Assembly (NCBI RefSeq): GCF_035083965.1 | Contig: NC_089723.1 | Span: 21,231,489 to 21,295,488, forward strand | DNA length: 64,000 bases | DNA from: Branchiostoma lanceolatum | Lineage: Eukaryota; Chordata; Leptocardii; Amphioxiformes; Branchiostomatidae | Direction of reading: 5' to 3' | Shown: positions 37,201 through 52,770 of the stretch, one piece after another | How positions within the stretch are numbered: position 1 is the stretch's first letter | Layout of the letters: every line of letters begins with the position of its first letter | The notes under the pieces: model-generated | The model's input: the letters and a program-made list of their open reading frames with translations, nothing else | The model's database searches: none | Told to the model about the DNA's origin: nothing | Program-made: the position numbers and the translations under genes

Positions 37201-38316
37201 AGCCTCTACCAGGCCCCGTCCTATCGCTGGGAATATCGTAGAAATCGGCCGAGGTAGTCCGCTATACAGAGTAGTCCGCTATACAGTGAAGCTCTATTAT
37301 CGATAATGGAGCTTCACTGTATAGCAGACTACCCTGTATAGCGGACTTCCTCGGCCCATTTCTACTATTTTCCCAGCGATAGGGCGGGGCCTGGTAGAGG
37401 CTACAGAATTCCCTCCACCGCCCTTCACCTCCCCTGCCCCTCCCTCTTCCTGCCCACCCCATTATGCATAAGTTTACAGAGGTTAATATTGCAGAGTCTT
37501 GAATCGTTCAAATATTGGCAACACTGCTCGTCGTACAAAAAGATGAACCTAAAGGGGACGTTGAGCCCACATTGGGTACCTGCCTGTGGCACTGGCTGCA
37601 AATACACCTGATATTATTATAACATGACCTCCCTTTAAAGGGGGAGGGGGGCATGAAAAAATAATAAGTAATCCATGAATACTACACATGTACAGCTGAC
37701 GAAGTTTATCTACGTGTCACACATACGAGACGACATCAAACAAAAATACATCATCTAAAAAATACAAAAATACATGTTGCTGACTAGCTAGAGCTCACGA
37801 ATGTTATTGGCTTAAGTGACGTATTCCTACCATCATCGGTAGAGATTTTTTAATCCCAATTCAACAAAAAACATTTATACACACGACATCTGCAGCAGAA
37901 AAATCGATATCGATGCAGCACTTGTTTTCAGAACCTGTCTGTGCAAAAGAGTACAGAACACACTGGGACGTAATGCCTGTGCACTCAAGTCGTTTGCAGC
38001 TTTTTTCCTCCTAAAAAAGGACCCACATATCTACAAGGACACATTCATAGCAGAACGCACATGGTCTGAACAGGAACCCAAAGCCAAGGTATGCAACGTA
38101 AAACGTGGTCCGGCCTACCGAACTAGCGCTCATATTTCGGCGTATCTCACGACCGATTCGCTTGGCAAGCCCCAATACTGCACCCCTGGCGATCATAGGC
38201 GCTTCCCTGAGATTGGAATAAGCTGAAAATGGAGGAGATAGGACGGGTCACCGTGCCTTTTCCGCGTCTTTCTGGATGTCCATTTTCGCGACTCCCTCCG
38301 CAACTTGGTCGGCCAT
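25078..38316 (-). CDS. TARS1: Threonyl-tRNA synthetase, cytosolic (17 coding positions, 729 residues)
   Basis: This enzyme joins threonine to tRNA-Thr and edits mischarged serine. Exons on the minus strand: 38257-38316, 36758-36853, 36202-36283, 35478-35577, 34861-35106, 34293-34410, 33536-33679, 32903-33049, 32436-32534, 31659-31825, 31070-31232, 29006-29143, 28241-28318, 27714-27814, 27190-27367, 26589-26703, then 25968-26125 or 25078-25235. Every join keeps frame, giving 729 residues against 723 in human. Order: Lys-rich tail, TGS domain (about 86-147), editing domain with HSSAH (158-162) and Cys264/His268, class II core with zinc ligands Cys416, His467 and His593, motif 2 RRFQQDDAH, motif 3 GSVERF, anticodon-binding domain. 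Exon 1 needs a GC-AG intron. There are two alternative last exons. The catalytic and editing residues expected for the family are present. Confidence 0.96.
25665..25725 (-). terminator. Candidate polyadenylation signals for the 17a isoform
   Basis: AATAAA occurs on the minus strand at 25725-25720 and at 25670-25665, 243 and 298 bases after the TAG of exon 17a and upstream of exon 17b. The position suits termination of the short isoform. A hexamer alone is weak evidence in A/T-rich DNA. Confidence 0.4.
25968..26125 (-). CDS. TARS1: TARS1 proximal alternative last exon (17a)
   Basis: This exon encodes [20 protein letters not shown] and continues to a TAG stop, in the same phase and length as exon 17b. 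Its acceptor is odd: a CCTAAC branch-like site and pyrimidine stretch are followed by ten A bases and then G|TTGTAG. Use of the second AG would delete two valines in frame. Two minus-strand AATAAA signals (25725-25720 and 25670-25665) lie 240-300 bases past its stop, before exon 17b, so it can be a complete alternative 3' end. Within the shared 14-residue block all seven base differences are synonymous, which argues against a pseudo-exon. Confidence 0.8.
27047..27126. mobile_element. Small TIR element in TARS1 intron, copy 1
   Basis: ATAACCTTCTTCCTGCTGCC at one end and GTGCTAAAGGTTAA at the other frame an 80-bp unit with an inner AGAGAATTG and GGCTACTTCAG. Copies at 33447-33530 and, inverted, at 35713-35794 share the whole layout. 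All three lie in introns of one gene. Confidence 0.7.
29231..29298. repeat. 68-bp hairpin in TARS1 intron
   Basis: Arms 29231-29258 and 29271-29298 (28 bp, one mismatch; AGTCTATGGCGCCCCC core) enclose a 12-base loop. The stem is very GC-rich within A/T-rich intron DNA, so it should be stable in RNA and single-stranded DNA. Confidence 0.85.
29468..30847. mobile_element. Second hAT-type element in a TARS1 intron, 1380 bp
   Basis: The termini TAGGGATGCGGACC and, on the other strand, TAGGGATGCGTACC are flanked by perfect 8-bp repeats AAGTTGGT (29460-29467, 30848-30855). Next to the left end lie palindromes of the GGTTCAGGTCCGGACCTGAA type, like those in the 10491-13396 element, so the two belong to one family. 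No transposase frame is present. A CpG-rich core (30240-30470) includes an ATGGCGCC start-like site at 30420, perhaps the promoter and first-exon remnant of the autonomous element. It lies in the intron between the motif-2 exon and the next one. Confidence 0.85.
33447..33530. mobile_element. Small TIR element touching the exon 7 splice donor, copy 2
   Basis: The unit runs from TTTAACCTTCTCCCTGCTGC to GTGCTAAAGGTTAAC. On the minus strand exon 7 ends at 33536, the intron begins GTAAG, and this element begins at intron base +6. The insertion therefore spared the donor by five bases. Confidence 0.7.
35335..35455 (-). mobile_element. tRNA-derived SINE head in a TARS1 intron
   Basis: On the minus strand a box-A-like TGTAGCTCAACTGTTAGCAG is followed about 60 bases later by a box-B-like GGTTCAAATCC. 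The arms do not fold into a standard cloverleaf and the anticodon region is overlong, so this is a SINE head and not a tRNA gene. Confidence 0.6.
35713..35794. mobile_element. Small TIR element in TARS1 intron, copy 3 (inverted)
   Basis: TTTAACATTTAGCACACTG at one end and CAGCAGGGAGAAGGTTAAC at the other give the 27047-27126 element in the opposite orientation, with moderate divergence in the middle. Confidence 0.6.
37200..37403. mobile_element. Mutator-like foldback element with 9-bp target duplication
   Basis: Nearly the entire 204 bases are an inverted repeat: TAGCCTCTACCAGGCCCCG at the left, its complement at the right, and a centre of CTATTATCGATAATGG. CAGAATTCC flanks it perfectly at 37191-37199 and 37404-37412. 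A 9-bp duplication with long terminal repeats is characteristic of Mutator-like MITEs. It lies in TARS1 intron 1. Confidence 0.9.
38257..38316 (-). CDS. TARS1: TARS1 first coding exon, apparent GC-AG intron
   Basis: ATG in the context AACAAGATGGCC opens [20 protein letters not shown]. The only junction that keeps frame with exon 2 ([12 protein letters not shown]) is AAAAG|GCACGG, a GC donor. The nearby GT (CACG|GTGACC) would shift frame into a stop. The surrounding sequence is CpG-rich, as at a housekeeping promoter. Alternatives are a missed micro-exon or a base error. Confidence 0.7.
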
Positions 38317-39170
38317 CTTGTTTCAGTGGTGCACACGGCACGCATGTGGTGAGGATGTGTATGAAGAATTAGGAGAAAATTATCAATCCGAACTTTTCCG
38401 ATTCATAACTTCTTAAGTTAATATAAAGCAACTATAATATATTAAGCTCTATAAAAGACTAATGAAGATCGTATATCTTGTTCAATTGTGGCTATTCACA
38501 TGATATGGCTGATCAAATAACTGTCCATTTTACCCTTTTCATACCCTCACCAAACGCGCTTGCATCCGGGATGATGCAATATTGAATATCATCAAGAAAG
38601 GTTACTTTTGCGTCATACTTCAAGGAAGGCAAAAACCTCCTCAGAAAGTTTCGTCTGCTAGCTTCACCTAAAAATCACTTCCTTTGATAAAGATGCGATG
38701 CAAGCCCTAATAGATAATCAATTGAGTACTACTGTAGAAGTTTTGAACCTTCCAAAATACTCCTTAACTTGACTTGTGCTTAAATGTTCTTAGTACACTT
38801 TACTTAAAATACAAGTACCATATCAGAGACATCCAGGCCGTTCTTCTAAAAGGAATTCGAACCATTTTCTTTCTTAGATATTTCGTACAGCGTCTGCTAG
38901 TAACGTTACATCAAGGAGGTTAAAATAATCCTTGGTTACATGTACATGTACTAAAACCACCGACCCCCTCTGGCGGGAAAATGAGGTACTGTACAAATCA
39001 AGTACGGTATTCAAGCATCATTGACTTCTATAGCTTTTTCACAATCAAGCCGGCAATAGAAGGCACTAGTTCGTCGACTTCTAATGCTGCCCTTACTTCG
39101 GTAAGGTTATCATAAATTTATGGTCGATATCAATTACCGCATATATCATTGCTCTGGTGTAAGATAATAT
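38317..39170. other. Upstream flank of TARS1, no gene seen
   Basis: This should contain the TARS1 promoter and 5' untranslated region on the minus strand. No TATA box at a convincing distance is visible, consistent with a CpG-type promoter. I see no other exon. Confidence 0.4.
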
Positions 39171-39365
39171 CTTGCTAGCGATTGTATGAGTTAGGGGTAT
39201 GCTAGCTCATCAAATCACTAGTAAGGGATATGTATAATCTCTTACTAGTGATTTTATGAGTTAGAGGCATGCTTGCTCATCAAATCACTAGTAAGGGATA
39301 TGTATAATCTCTTACTAGTGATTTTATGAGTTAGAGGCATGCTTGCTCATTAAATCACTAGCAGA
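39171..39365 (+). repeat. 70-bp tandem repeat with internal palindromes
   Basis: About 2.7 copies of a 70-bp unit (AAATCACTAGTAAG words at 39212, 39282, 39352) run in tandem. Inside each unit AAATCACTAGTAAG is followed by CTTACTAGTGATTT, a perfect inverted repeat, so the array alternates stem-loops. Confidence 0.85.
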
Positions 39366-39499
39366 CTGCAAAAGTATTGTGTTACTCGTACAAAAAATCA
39401 CTAGCACAACTTTTCCACTTATTTCGTCTTTTGGCATGTTTTACTAATACTAACTAAATAAATGTATTAAATAATCAGGTCTCCAAATTTGTACTAAAC

Positions 39500-39822
39500 A
39501 GTAAAAGCTACATATCCGGACAGATTTATATGATCCACTCACATCGGAAAGGACCCCTTCTCTTTTCGATAAGTGTGGTGGGTTCTTTTGCGTGCGCGTG
39601 CTGGAGGTGTGGCTCTGCTCAGACACTGGTCCTCCCATTAAACGTCCTATCTGAGGGACGTCCCTCATCGAAGCTAGGTACTCATTTTCACCTGAGTGAA
39701 GTGCCTTTGATTTCCTAGGGACATAACATCAACGGGACAATGATCAGGGGACCCCGGATTCGAACCCAAGACCTGTGGGTTCTGGGCCAAACACACTGCC
39801 ACTGCGCCTTCCCGACGTCACG
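39500..39822 (-). mobile_element. tRNA-derived SINE, possibly Deu-type
   Basis: On the minus strand GGCGCAGTGGCAGTGTG (box A) and GGGTTCGAATCC (box B) head a unit that continues into a body with CGAAAAGAGAAGGGGTCC. That body resembles the conserved centre of deuterostome Deu-SINEs as I recall it; the comparison was not run. It lies directly downstream of the mucin-like gene. Confidence 0.6.
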
Positions 39823-39825
39823 TGG

Positions 39826-39831
39826 TTTATT
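39826..39831 (-). terminator. Candidate polyadenylation signal of the mucin-like gene
   Basis: AATAAA on the minus strand lies about 80 bases after the TAA stop at 39910. The distance is typical for a short 3' untranslated region, but the hexamer is the only evidence. Confidence 0.35.
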
Positions 39832-39909
39832 AATCTGTAAAAAGAAAAACGTCTAAAACATCGCCTAAAATAAGCTTGATTAAGCCTAACTGCTACATCT
39901 GCTTGGAGA

Positions 39910-41435
39910 TTATGTGACATCGTGCCCGCCGACTTGCAGCTGGCCGAACACAGGTTCCGCCTCACGTGACGACAGGACTTCTCCGTAGTACGGAAAGTCT
40001 TCAAAACCAGAGTCAGTGTCCGGTTTCTTGTCAACAAGGGGGATAAGGTCCCTGAAAATGTCCTTCCCGTTCCTTCTCTTCCAGATCCAGACAGTAACCG
40101 AGATCCCGACGATTAAAACACCCCCAAGTACACCCAAGATGATAGGAACGAGAGGAGGCCCTGCTTGTTGGATATCATCAGTTTGTCCGCTATTGTCTGA
40201 CAAGGTGGTTAGAGTGGGGTTCGCCGTTACGTTGGGAGACATTTCGGACGTTGTTTCATCGTGATTGGTAGCATTGCTCATTGGAGTTGTCATGGTAACG
40301 TTGATTACGTCAGCCGAAGATGAATTTGCAGGAATGGTCGTCAGTTCAACGCTGTCTGTCGGAAGGACCTTGTCAGTTGTCATATTTGTAGACACAGTAG
40401 ATGTATGAAAGGAAGATGAATTACTGGGATCCGGAGTGATTGACGTTTCAGGTATCATTGAGGGTGTGGATGATGATGATGATGTAGCGTTGGTATCATC
40501 CGCTTTGTTGGTCGTTGATTCGTCAACGGCGTTTGCACTGGTAAAGTAGCTACTCGTCGCTGGCACTGTGGTTTTATTGCTGTCTTTCGGCGTTGTAGCA
40601 GCGTCAACTGACGGCGTTGTAAAGGCCAATGGGGTGGTCACTTCTTTGTTAACGGTTTGTGAAGGGGCGGTTGTTACTGGTCCAGTTGTAGAGGGCCAAA
40701 TCTGTGATGGTGTTGTGATCGGTGGTTTGGTGACTGGCGTCGTTGTCAGTGATGGGGCTACGAAGGGCGTTGTCGTCTCCATGGCAACTGTTTCCGATGG
40801 TGATGAGGGTGGCGTCAGAGAGACTGTAGTTGCCATAATCGTCGTGCCTACACAACACACAAGTAATGATGATAATTCAAAATTTGATCATAGATATCCT
40901 TTTTGCTTCTTGTTGGGGCTCAAACATCTCTTTAATTTCTAAGGTATGATAAATGCCTACCAAAGGACATATGTCTTGTACACTGTAACCTGAATGAAAC
41001 TGTCAGTGTGGTGCGTGTGTATGCAGATCTCTCCTGTTACTGTTATCATTCAGGACACCAAAGAGTAAACAATACGTCGACAGTGCAGTGGTGTTACTGT
41101 TCAATCTATGCCATACCACCTGTTTTTGTATCTAAGAGTTTCTTTAGGTAAAACTACAAATGTGCCATGTTAGCTTTGCCTGTTTCAAGACGCTTGAAGG
41201 CTTTATAACGTTTCTAACTGTGGAACTATCCCAAATTGCCGTATTTGTATCTGAACTCCTTAGCGGGCGTTCCGTCTGAAATGGAACATACCCCATATAA
41301 CAAACAGAAGCGACGTATGGACACAGTAGTAACGTTACGTCTAATAAATGTTAAGACCTTACCAACAACCTCAAACAGCAGACAGCCGGCGATGATCATG
41401 AAAACGCGGAGCACTCCGTCCATTGTCGCACACAT
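39910..41435 (-). CDS. Mucin-like single-pass membrane protein (two exons, 336 residues)
   Basis: Exon 1 (41363-41435) encodes a start and signal peptide (MDGVLRVFMIIAGCLLFEVV); exon 2 (39910-40847) follows via GTTG|GTAAGG and TGTGTAG|GCACG, phase 1, in frame. After the signal come about 230 residues dominated by Thr, Ser and Pro (TTPF, TTTPVTKPPITT and similar), with Asn-x-Ser/Thr sites, then a membrane segment (VPIILGVLGGVLIVGISVTV) followed by WKRR and a cytosolic tail of about 60 residues. This is the layout of a type I O-glycosylated surface mucin or sialomucin. I recognise no globular domain and assign no symbol. The TAA stop lies in a motif matching the end of the MITEs at 10021 and 13740, so the tail end may be transposon-derived. 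A second ATG, four codons in, could also be used. Confidence 0.8.
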
Positions 41436-42577
41436 ATCCTCACGATGCGTAGGGGGTTACAAACATGTTTTCCTGATATCTATGTTTGTTTTCGAGGGTT
41501 AGGAATCTGTTTACATGCGCGGTGCACTACGTGATATCACCAACACAGCCAGTTGTCTACTGAATCGTATATCTTTTCTAGACGTAACGCAATGATAACC
41601 GTTGATATCTAGCTCATCACATTACACAGTAACTTTTACACAGTAACTTTGAGAAATTTGCTGGGTCGAAAACCCTAGAATAGACCCTGATTAAAGACAG
41701 TGTGATGTGTCCACTTATGTGTTGTTAGATGTTTAACTGTGGGATCAAAGGTTAGGTGACAAAGGTTCTTTACTGACCTACTTTAAGTTTTTCTATACTG
41801 ATGAGTCATTCTGCAGTACTGTTATTACATAATGGTGTTCTTTATAGTAACTTTTGTGGTATACTGGTTTGATCTTTTTATGATAGTTAGAAACGTTTAA
41901 CATCCACTGTGAATCTGCCATTCTGCCCATAGTCCCGTAATTATTGCTTTTTATAATATTCGATATTGTCTGGATTACTTTGTTATTCTTGCCATACATT
42001 GTACCATGTACATTACAGTACAACTGTCATTCAGTTTCTAGCAGTTAAGTTGGTTCCTTCGTTGTTTGACATCGTGTCAACACATTGTAGCTATAACTAC
42101 AGCCATCATATGTGTCAGAGGTTAATCTACTTCACCCTGTGTGCCAGTGTTCTCTCCCAACTTAACAGTGCTTACATTAGCACTCAGGTGGTTAATGTTT
42201 GATGGCTTTTTTCACGTTTGGAGCTTAGATCAATAAAGATCGTAAGTTAAGGCAATCTGAAGATTCTTGGAGTTACATGCATCTTATATCTTTAAGAAAA
42301 ACAACAGCCTTGTAGTATGTGTTTCATCTTTAATAATGTCCCTTTCTGCTGAGTATTCTTTATACAAGCATCATCAAGTCCTTATCTACAGATTTACTGT
42401 AACTCCTTGCCACATCGCTTATGTAGGACCAAACTACTTTATATTTCATTTCATCATTGTGACATGTACATTGTAGATGTACCCATATTTGCTGAACATA
42501 GTGTAACAGACAATGCTGTAGGCTAACTATTCACTTTATTGTATGGCATATCCCAAAATGTTGTAATTTCATTTCAG
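41436..42577. other. Gap between mucin-like gene and RIOK2, no exon seen
   Basis: This contains the 5' flank of the mucin-like gene. TTACACAGTAACTTT is repeated in tandem at about 41622-41651. Open frames are short and unsupported. Confidence 0.45.
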
Positions 42578-42622
42578 TTTGACCAAGGAGGTTATATAGA
42601 CTATATAACCTCCTTGGTTTGA
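42578..42622. repeat. Perfect hairpin insertion with TTTGA flanks
   Basis: CCAAGGAGGTTATATA (42583-42598) and its exact complement (42602-42617) enclose only three bases. TTTGA occurs immediately on both sides (42578-42582 and 42618-42622), consistent with a 5-bp target duplication of a tiny foldback insertion. Confidence 0.8.
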
Positions 42623-42834
42623 CGGGACTTGAATTTTGCAGTAAATGGTAAAAAGAGTCGTAGACAGTGCTTTTTCTTGGGTTGGACATACATATTATAC
42701 ATCAAAGTCATCAGCGACAGAAAAACTGTATTGCTCATACTGTGGTGATTTTGTATTGGACAGGTCATTACAAAAACTAATAGTCATGATACAATCGAAT
42801 CTCTAAAACTGGATAGAGAAGAGGCTCTGTTACT

Positions 42835-43057
42835 GTAATTCTTGTTTCTTTCACTGTAACTTTATGTTTTCACGGTTACCTCTGTACCGTGAACTTATCA
42901 TCACCGTGAAAATTTCTGTTGTTCTCATTGATGAGTCCTTCACACATCCCGTCTGTAAAGCACTTGCCACCACTGTGAAGTTAAAGTTCAGTGAAAATGT
43001 CTATTTTTTTTTACACCATCAAATTTTGCTACCGTGAAGATAAAGTGACTTACAGTA
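42835..43057. repeat. MITE-like element of the TACTGTAA family downstream of RIOK2
   Basis: TACTGTAATTC at the left and CTTACAGTA at the right bracket a region with repeated CACGGTTACC, ACCGTGAA and CACTGTGAA words in both orientations. The termini match the 8965-9169 family. The interior differs, suggesting a subfamily. Confidence 0.55.
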
Positions 43058-43165
43058 TATCACACTGAACAGCCTGTCATACCTAACCTTTGCAAATTTA
43101 ACTGTAGAAGTTCTTTAAAGCTATCTGATGAGGATGTCCCTGATGAAATTTGATGTTGTTTACAT

Positions 43166-50178
<7,013 letters not shown>

Positions 50179-50516
50179 TTTCGAGTCTTTTGTATTGTCT
50201 ACCTGCACAAAATATTTTTTGCAGGAATTTCGCAATCTTGCATGTGCGTCTGAAGCAAAGGTAAAGGGTCAACTGTGCAGCCACGCCACCTAGCGATTCT
50301 TCAACGAACATCAGCTGCAGGTTTTAAATTTTGACGATCTGGGGGAAGGTGTCGCTTTGTATGAGTTCTATCAAAACCTCCTTGGTTGTTGCAAATAATT
50401 TTTATATCCAGACTGTGGCCTGGCAATGTTGCATGGTCAATTTATACTTTCTTGGTTTCGTTGGGTTGTATGGGGCGTCTCAGGGTTGTTTTGTCGTCAT
50501 CGATCATGGGGTCATA
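50179..50516. promoter_or_regulatory. RIOK2 upstream flank
   Basis: The bases just above the RIOK2 start should hold its 5' untranslated region and promoter on the minus strand. The context GAAAATGGGC is adequate for initiation. No TATA element is convincing, and I cannot place a transcription start. Confidence 0.3.
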
Positions 50517-50518
50517 GT

Positions 50519-50615
50519 TATGTTGAGCCCAACATACTGTTGGGCGCAACATATTGTTATGTTTCGCCAACGAAACATATTGTTATGTTGAGCCCATAAG
50601 TATGGGCTCAACATA
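50519..50615. repeat. Cluster of three consecutive hairpins
   Basis: Three stem-loops follow each other: arms 50519-50533/50539-50553 (15 bp, one mismatch), 50558-50566/50571-50579 (9 bp, perfect) and 50584-50598/50601-50615 (15 bp, perfect). The first and third share TATGTTGAGCCCA, and AACATATTGT words link them. Confidence 0.85.
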
Positions 50616-50629
50616 TTGTATTTGTCTGG

Positions 50630-51060
50630 TTCTTCTTCTTCTTCTCCTCCTGACAAATCTTCAAATGGCTTCTACTCCGCCATTTCTTACCCAACCGACC
50701 TGAAATTTGGCATGGAGGTGAAGATGGCGAATACCCCTAGGCCCTTTTTTAATCGTTTTGAAACAGGCCTTAAAATCATTTTTATGGAGGTTTTTTGGGG
50801 CATTTTTAGGCAATTTCTATATTTTTGGCTCCTGTGCCCTGGTATTACAAGCAAATGGCCTGGAATTCGGCACAAGGGTGCCTGGAACATGTCCCTACAG
50901 GACTTTAATCACATTTCTGGTGTACATCACTTCAAAATGCTTCGTATGGGGGACTTTTGGACCCATTTTCAGACCAAAAACGGGTCAAAAGTGCTGTCCC
51001 CGTTCCATGTTCTATCTAAGAATCCATGTTCTACATAAGGTTCCGGGCGTTCCATTTGCT
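50630..51060 (+). repeat. Diverged copy of the 1.2-kb repeat family
   Basis: CTTCTTCTCCTCCTGACAAA, TCTTCAAATGGCTTCT, TGAAATTTGGCATGGAGGTG and ATACCCCTAGGCCCTTTT match, in order, the segment at 54060-54180 and its tandem copy. The frames over it (for example 50616-51038) are read-through of this repeat; the similarity extends through stops, so I do not call a gene. Confidence 0.65.
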
Positions 51061-51763
51061 GCTGGCCAAAGAACATGAGTTCTTTTCTGGTTACCTGAGG
51101 TCATGTTGCAAGTAAACACGCAAGTCCTTTGCAGTAAGAAGCTCTTGGCGTCTCGCAGAACTTGTAGTAGGGGTGGCGCAGAGCCCGAAATTTGTTCTCC
51201 GGCCCCGTCAAAACCGAAAAATGCGCCAAATTCAAGGCGTACGATCTGATACATAACGGTCAAAAATCGCTTATATTTTTATACCAGTAGTTAAAAAAAG
51301 TTCTTAACTCAATATCTGTGAAAGATTTACTAAAATACCGTCAACCATAAGCGAGAAATCGCCCATCGGGTTACGCGCGTTTCGCCCGCGGGAGCAGGTG
51401 CACCCGCTTCCCGGTCACACACTTGGGGAGGGCCGGCTTCGCGCCGATCCAAATACGGAGCGTTACGTCACTCGTAAACAAGAAAACTAGTCGCCAATTT
51501 GTAGCCAGCATTACGAGCTACAAAATGATGTAAGTGGTCAGCTTGTGCGACTTCCATTGGTGAAAATATTCACATTTTAATTTTTCAAATCGAAATTCCG
51601 GAGGAAGGTACCCCTTTAAAAAAAATTTAGCCATTGGTATCGTTGGAAAATTCAAGAGATTGTCGTTATTTTGGTACCAAATTGGCATATATTCGAGCCA
51701 TGGTGGGCTCCGTAATCGGCTGATACTTTTGAAATTGCGAGCCAGTTTTGGGAAGGAAGCAAG

Positions 51764-52770
51764 ATGGTGGACGGCGGCCCGGTCGCTACTGACCGCTGTA
51801 GTTCGGAGCCGATTACGTCGGCATCGGGCCAAAATACGGACACTTCTACCACCCAAATGCCAGGTAATGTATTTTTCCAAGTCTTTACGTAGTTTTATGT
51901 GGGTTTTGGGTTATTTTTATGTCAAATTTGGCCGCATGATTATCGGTAAACACTGTTGTTTTTGTATGCCACATGGTAGCTCAAATAATTTGAATTTGCC
52001 GTTTTAATACGCGGATTTTCGTGCCAGTGGTTGCATGTATGATTACTATAAATCATTTTCAACGCCCTATGGATGCATTTGGTTCCTGTTCTTTTTTGCT
52101 AGTGCCCTAATCTAAACTTATTTTTATTAAAATGCAGAAAACTGTACTTGCTATCCTCACCTTCTGACGTCACTGCTAGGGGGAGGGGGGCGGCGGGAAT
52201 GCCCAGCTGCCCTCTACTCGAGTCGTAGTTTCCGTTGTAATTTATTTTATGAGTAGAAGTATAAGCCCAACTTAACAGAATTATGCTGGTCTGTTAAGTT
52301 TATTAAGTTGTTACATTTATAATGACACTGCACGAAATGGCCTCGTATCCCGGCGTATACGTACAGGGATTCCTCCGGAAATATTCCATATCCCGGTGCG
52401 GATTTAGCGTATCCGTTATAACTAACGGATACGCTAAATCCGCACCGGGATATGGAATATTTCCGGAGGAATCCCTGTACGTATACGCCGGGATACGAGG
52501 CCATTTCGTGCAGTGTGAATGATAGCCTTTATTATTGTATGCAATTACCAGTACTACTTAGTATATATGTATGGTAGCTAATGGAGGAAATAAAGTACCT
52601 AGGTATCCAAGTTTCATATTTATCTCATCATAGATTGTTTGAAATGTGTGTCTGCCATGAATGTATTATATAGTTTGAATTTCAACAGACGTTTTCTCTT
52701 TTGACACAGGAATGAAGAGAGTGAAGAGGAGGAAAGTGATGAAGAACCAACAGAACTGCCAGTGAACTAG
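51764..52770 (+). CDS. Possible small plus-strand gene, first and last exons only
   Basis: A CpG-rich, promoter-like stretch (51350-51480) precedes an ATG in strong context (GCAAGATGG). It opens 33 codons (MVDGGPVATDRCSSEPITSA and on) ending at a good donor, CCAG|GTAATG (51863). A pyrimidine-rich acceptor TTTTGACACAG at 52709 starts a possible last exon with an acidic frame NEESEEEESDEEPTELPVN and stop at 52770, followed by AATAAA at 53041. A direct join of these two exons gives a different, basic reading that stops at 52765, so the acidic frame would need a middle exon I cannot find. No homology is recognised. The strand and position suggest a gene divergent from RIOK2. Low confidence. Confidence 0.28.
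52325..52516. repeat. Perfect 192-bp palindrome
   Basis: Two 94-bp arms (52325-52418 and 52423-52516) are exact reverse complements around TAAC. The two strands therefore encode the same peptide frame over the core, which confirms the match. The arms carry GTATACGTAC, TTCCGGAGGAAT and GGATACGCTAAATCCGC. No clear target duplication is seen. It could extrude as a cruciform. Confidence 0.95.

Noticed and set aside
40568..40942. 124-residue plus-strand frame
   Set aside because: It is antisense to the Thr/Ser-rich exon of the mucin-like gene; its valine-rich make-up is a mirror of Thr codons.
51518..52007. Frames of about 115-120 residues on both strands
   Set aside because: They overlap a CpG-rich region and each other without domains; only the short ATG-to-donor segment at 51764-51863 is plausible.
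52247..52522. Identical peptide frames on both strands
   Set aside because: They are a consequence of the perfect palindrome, not of a coding gene.
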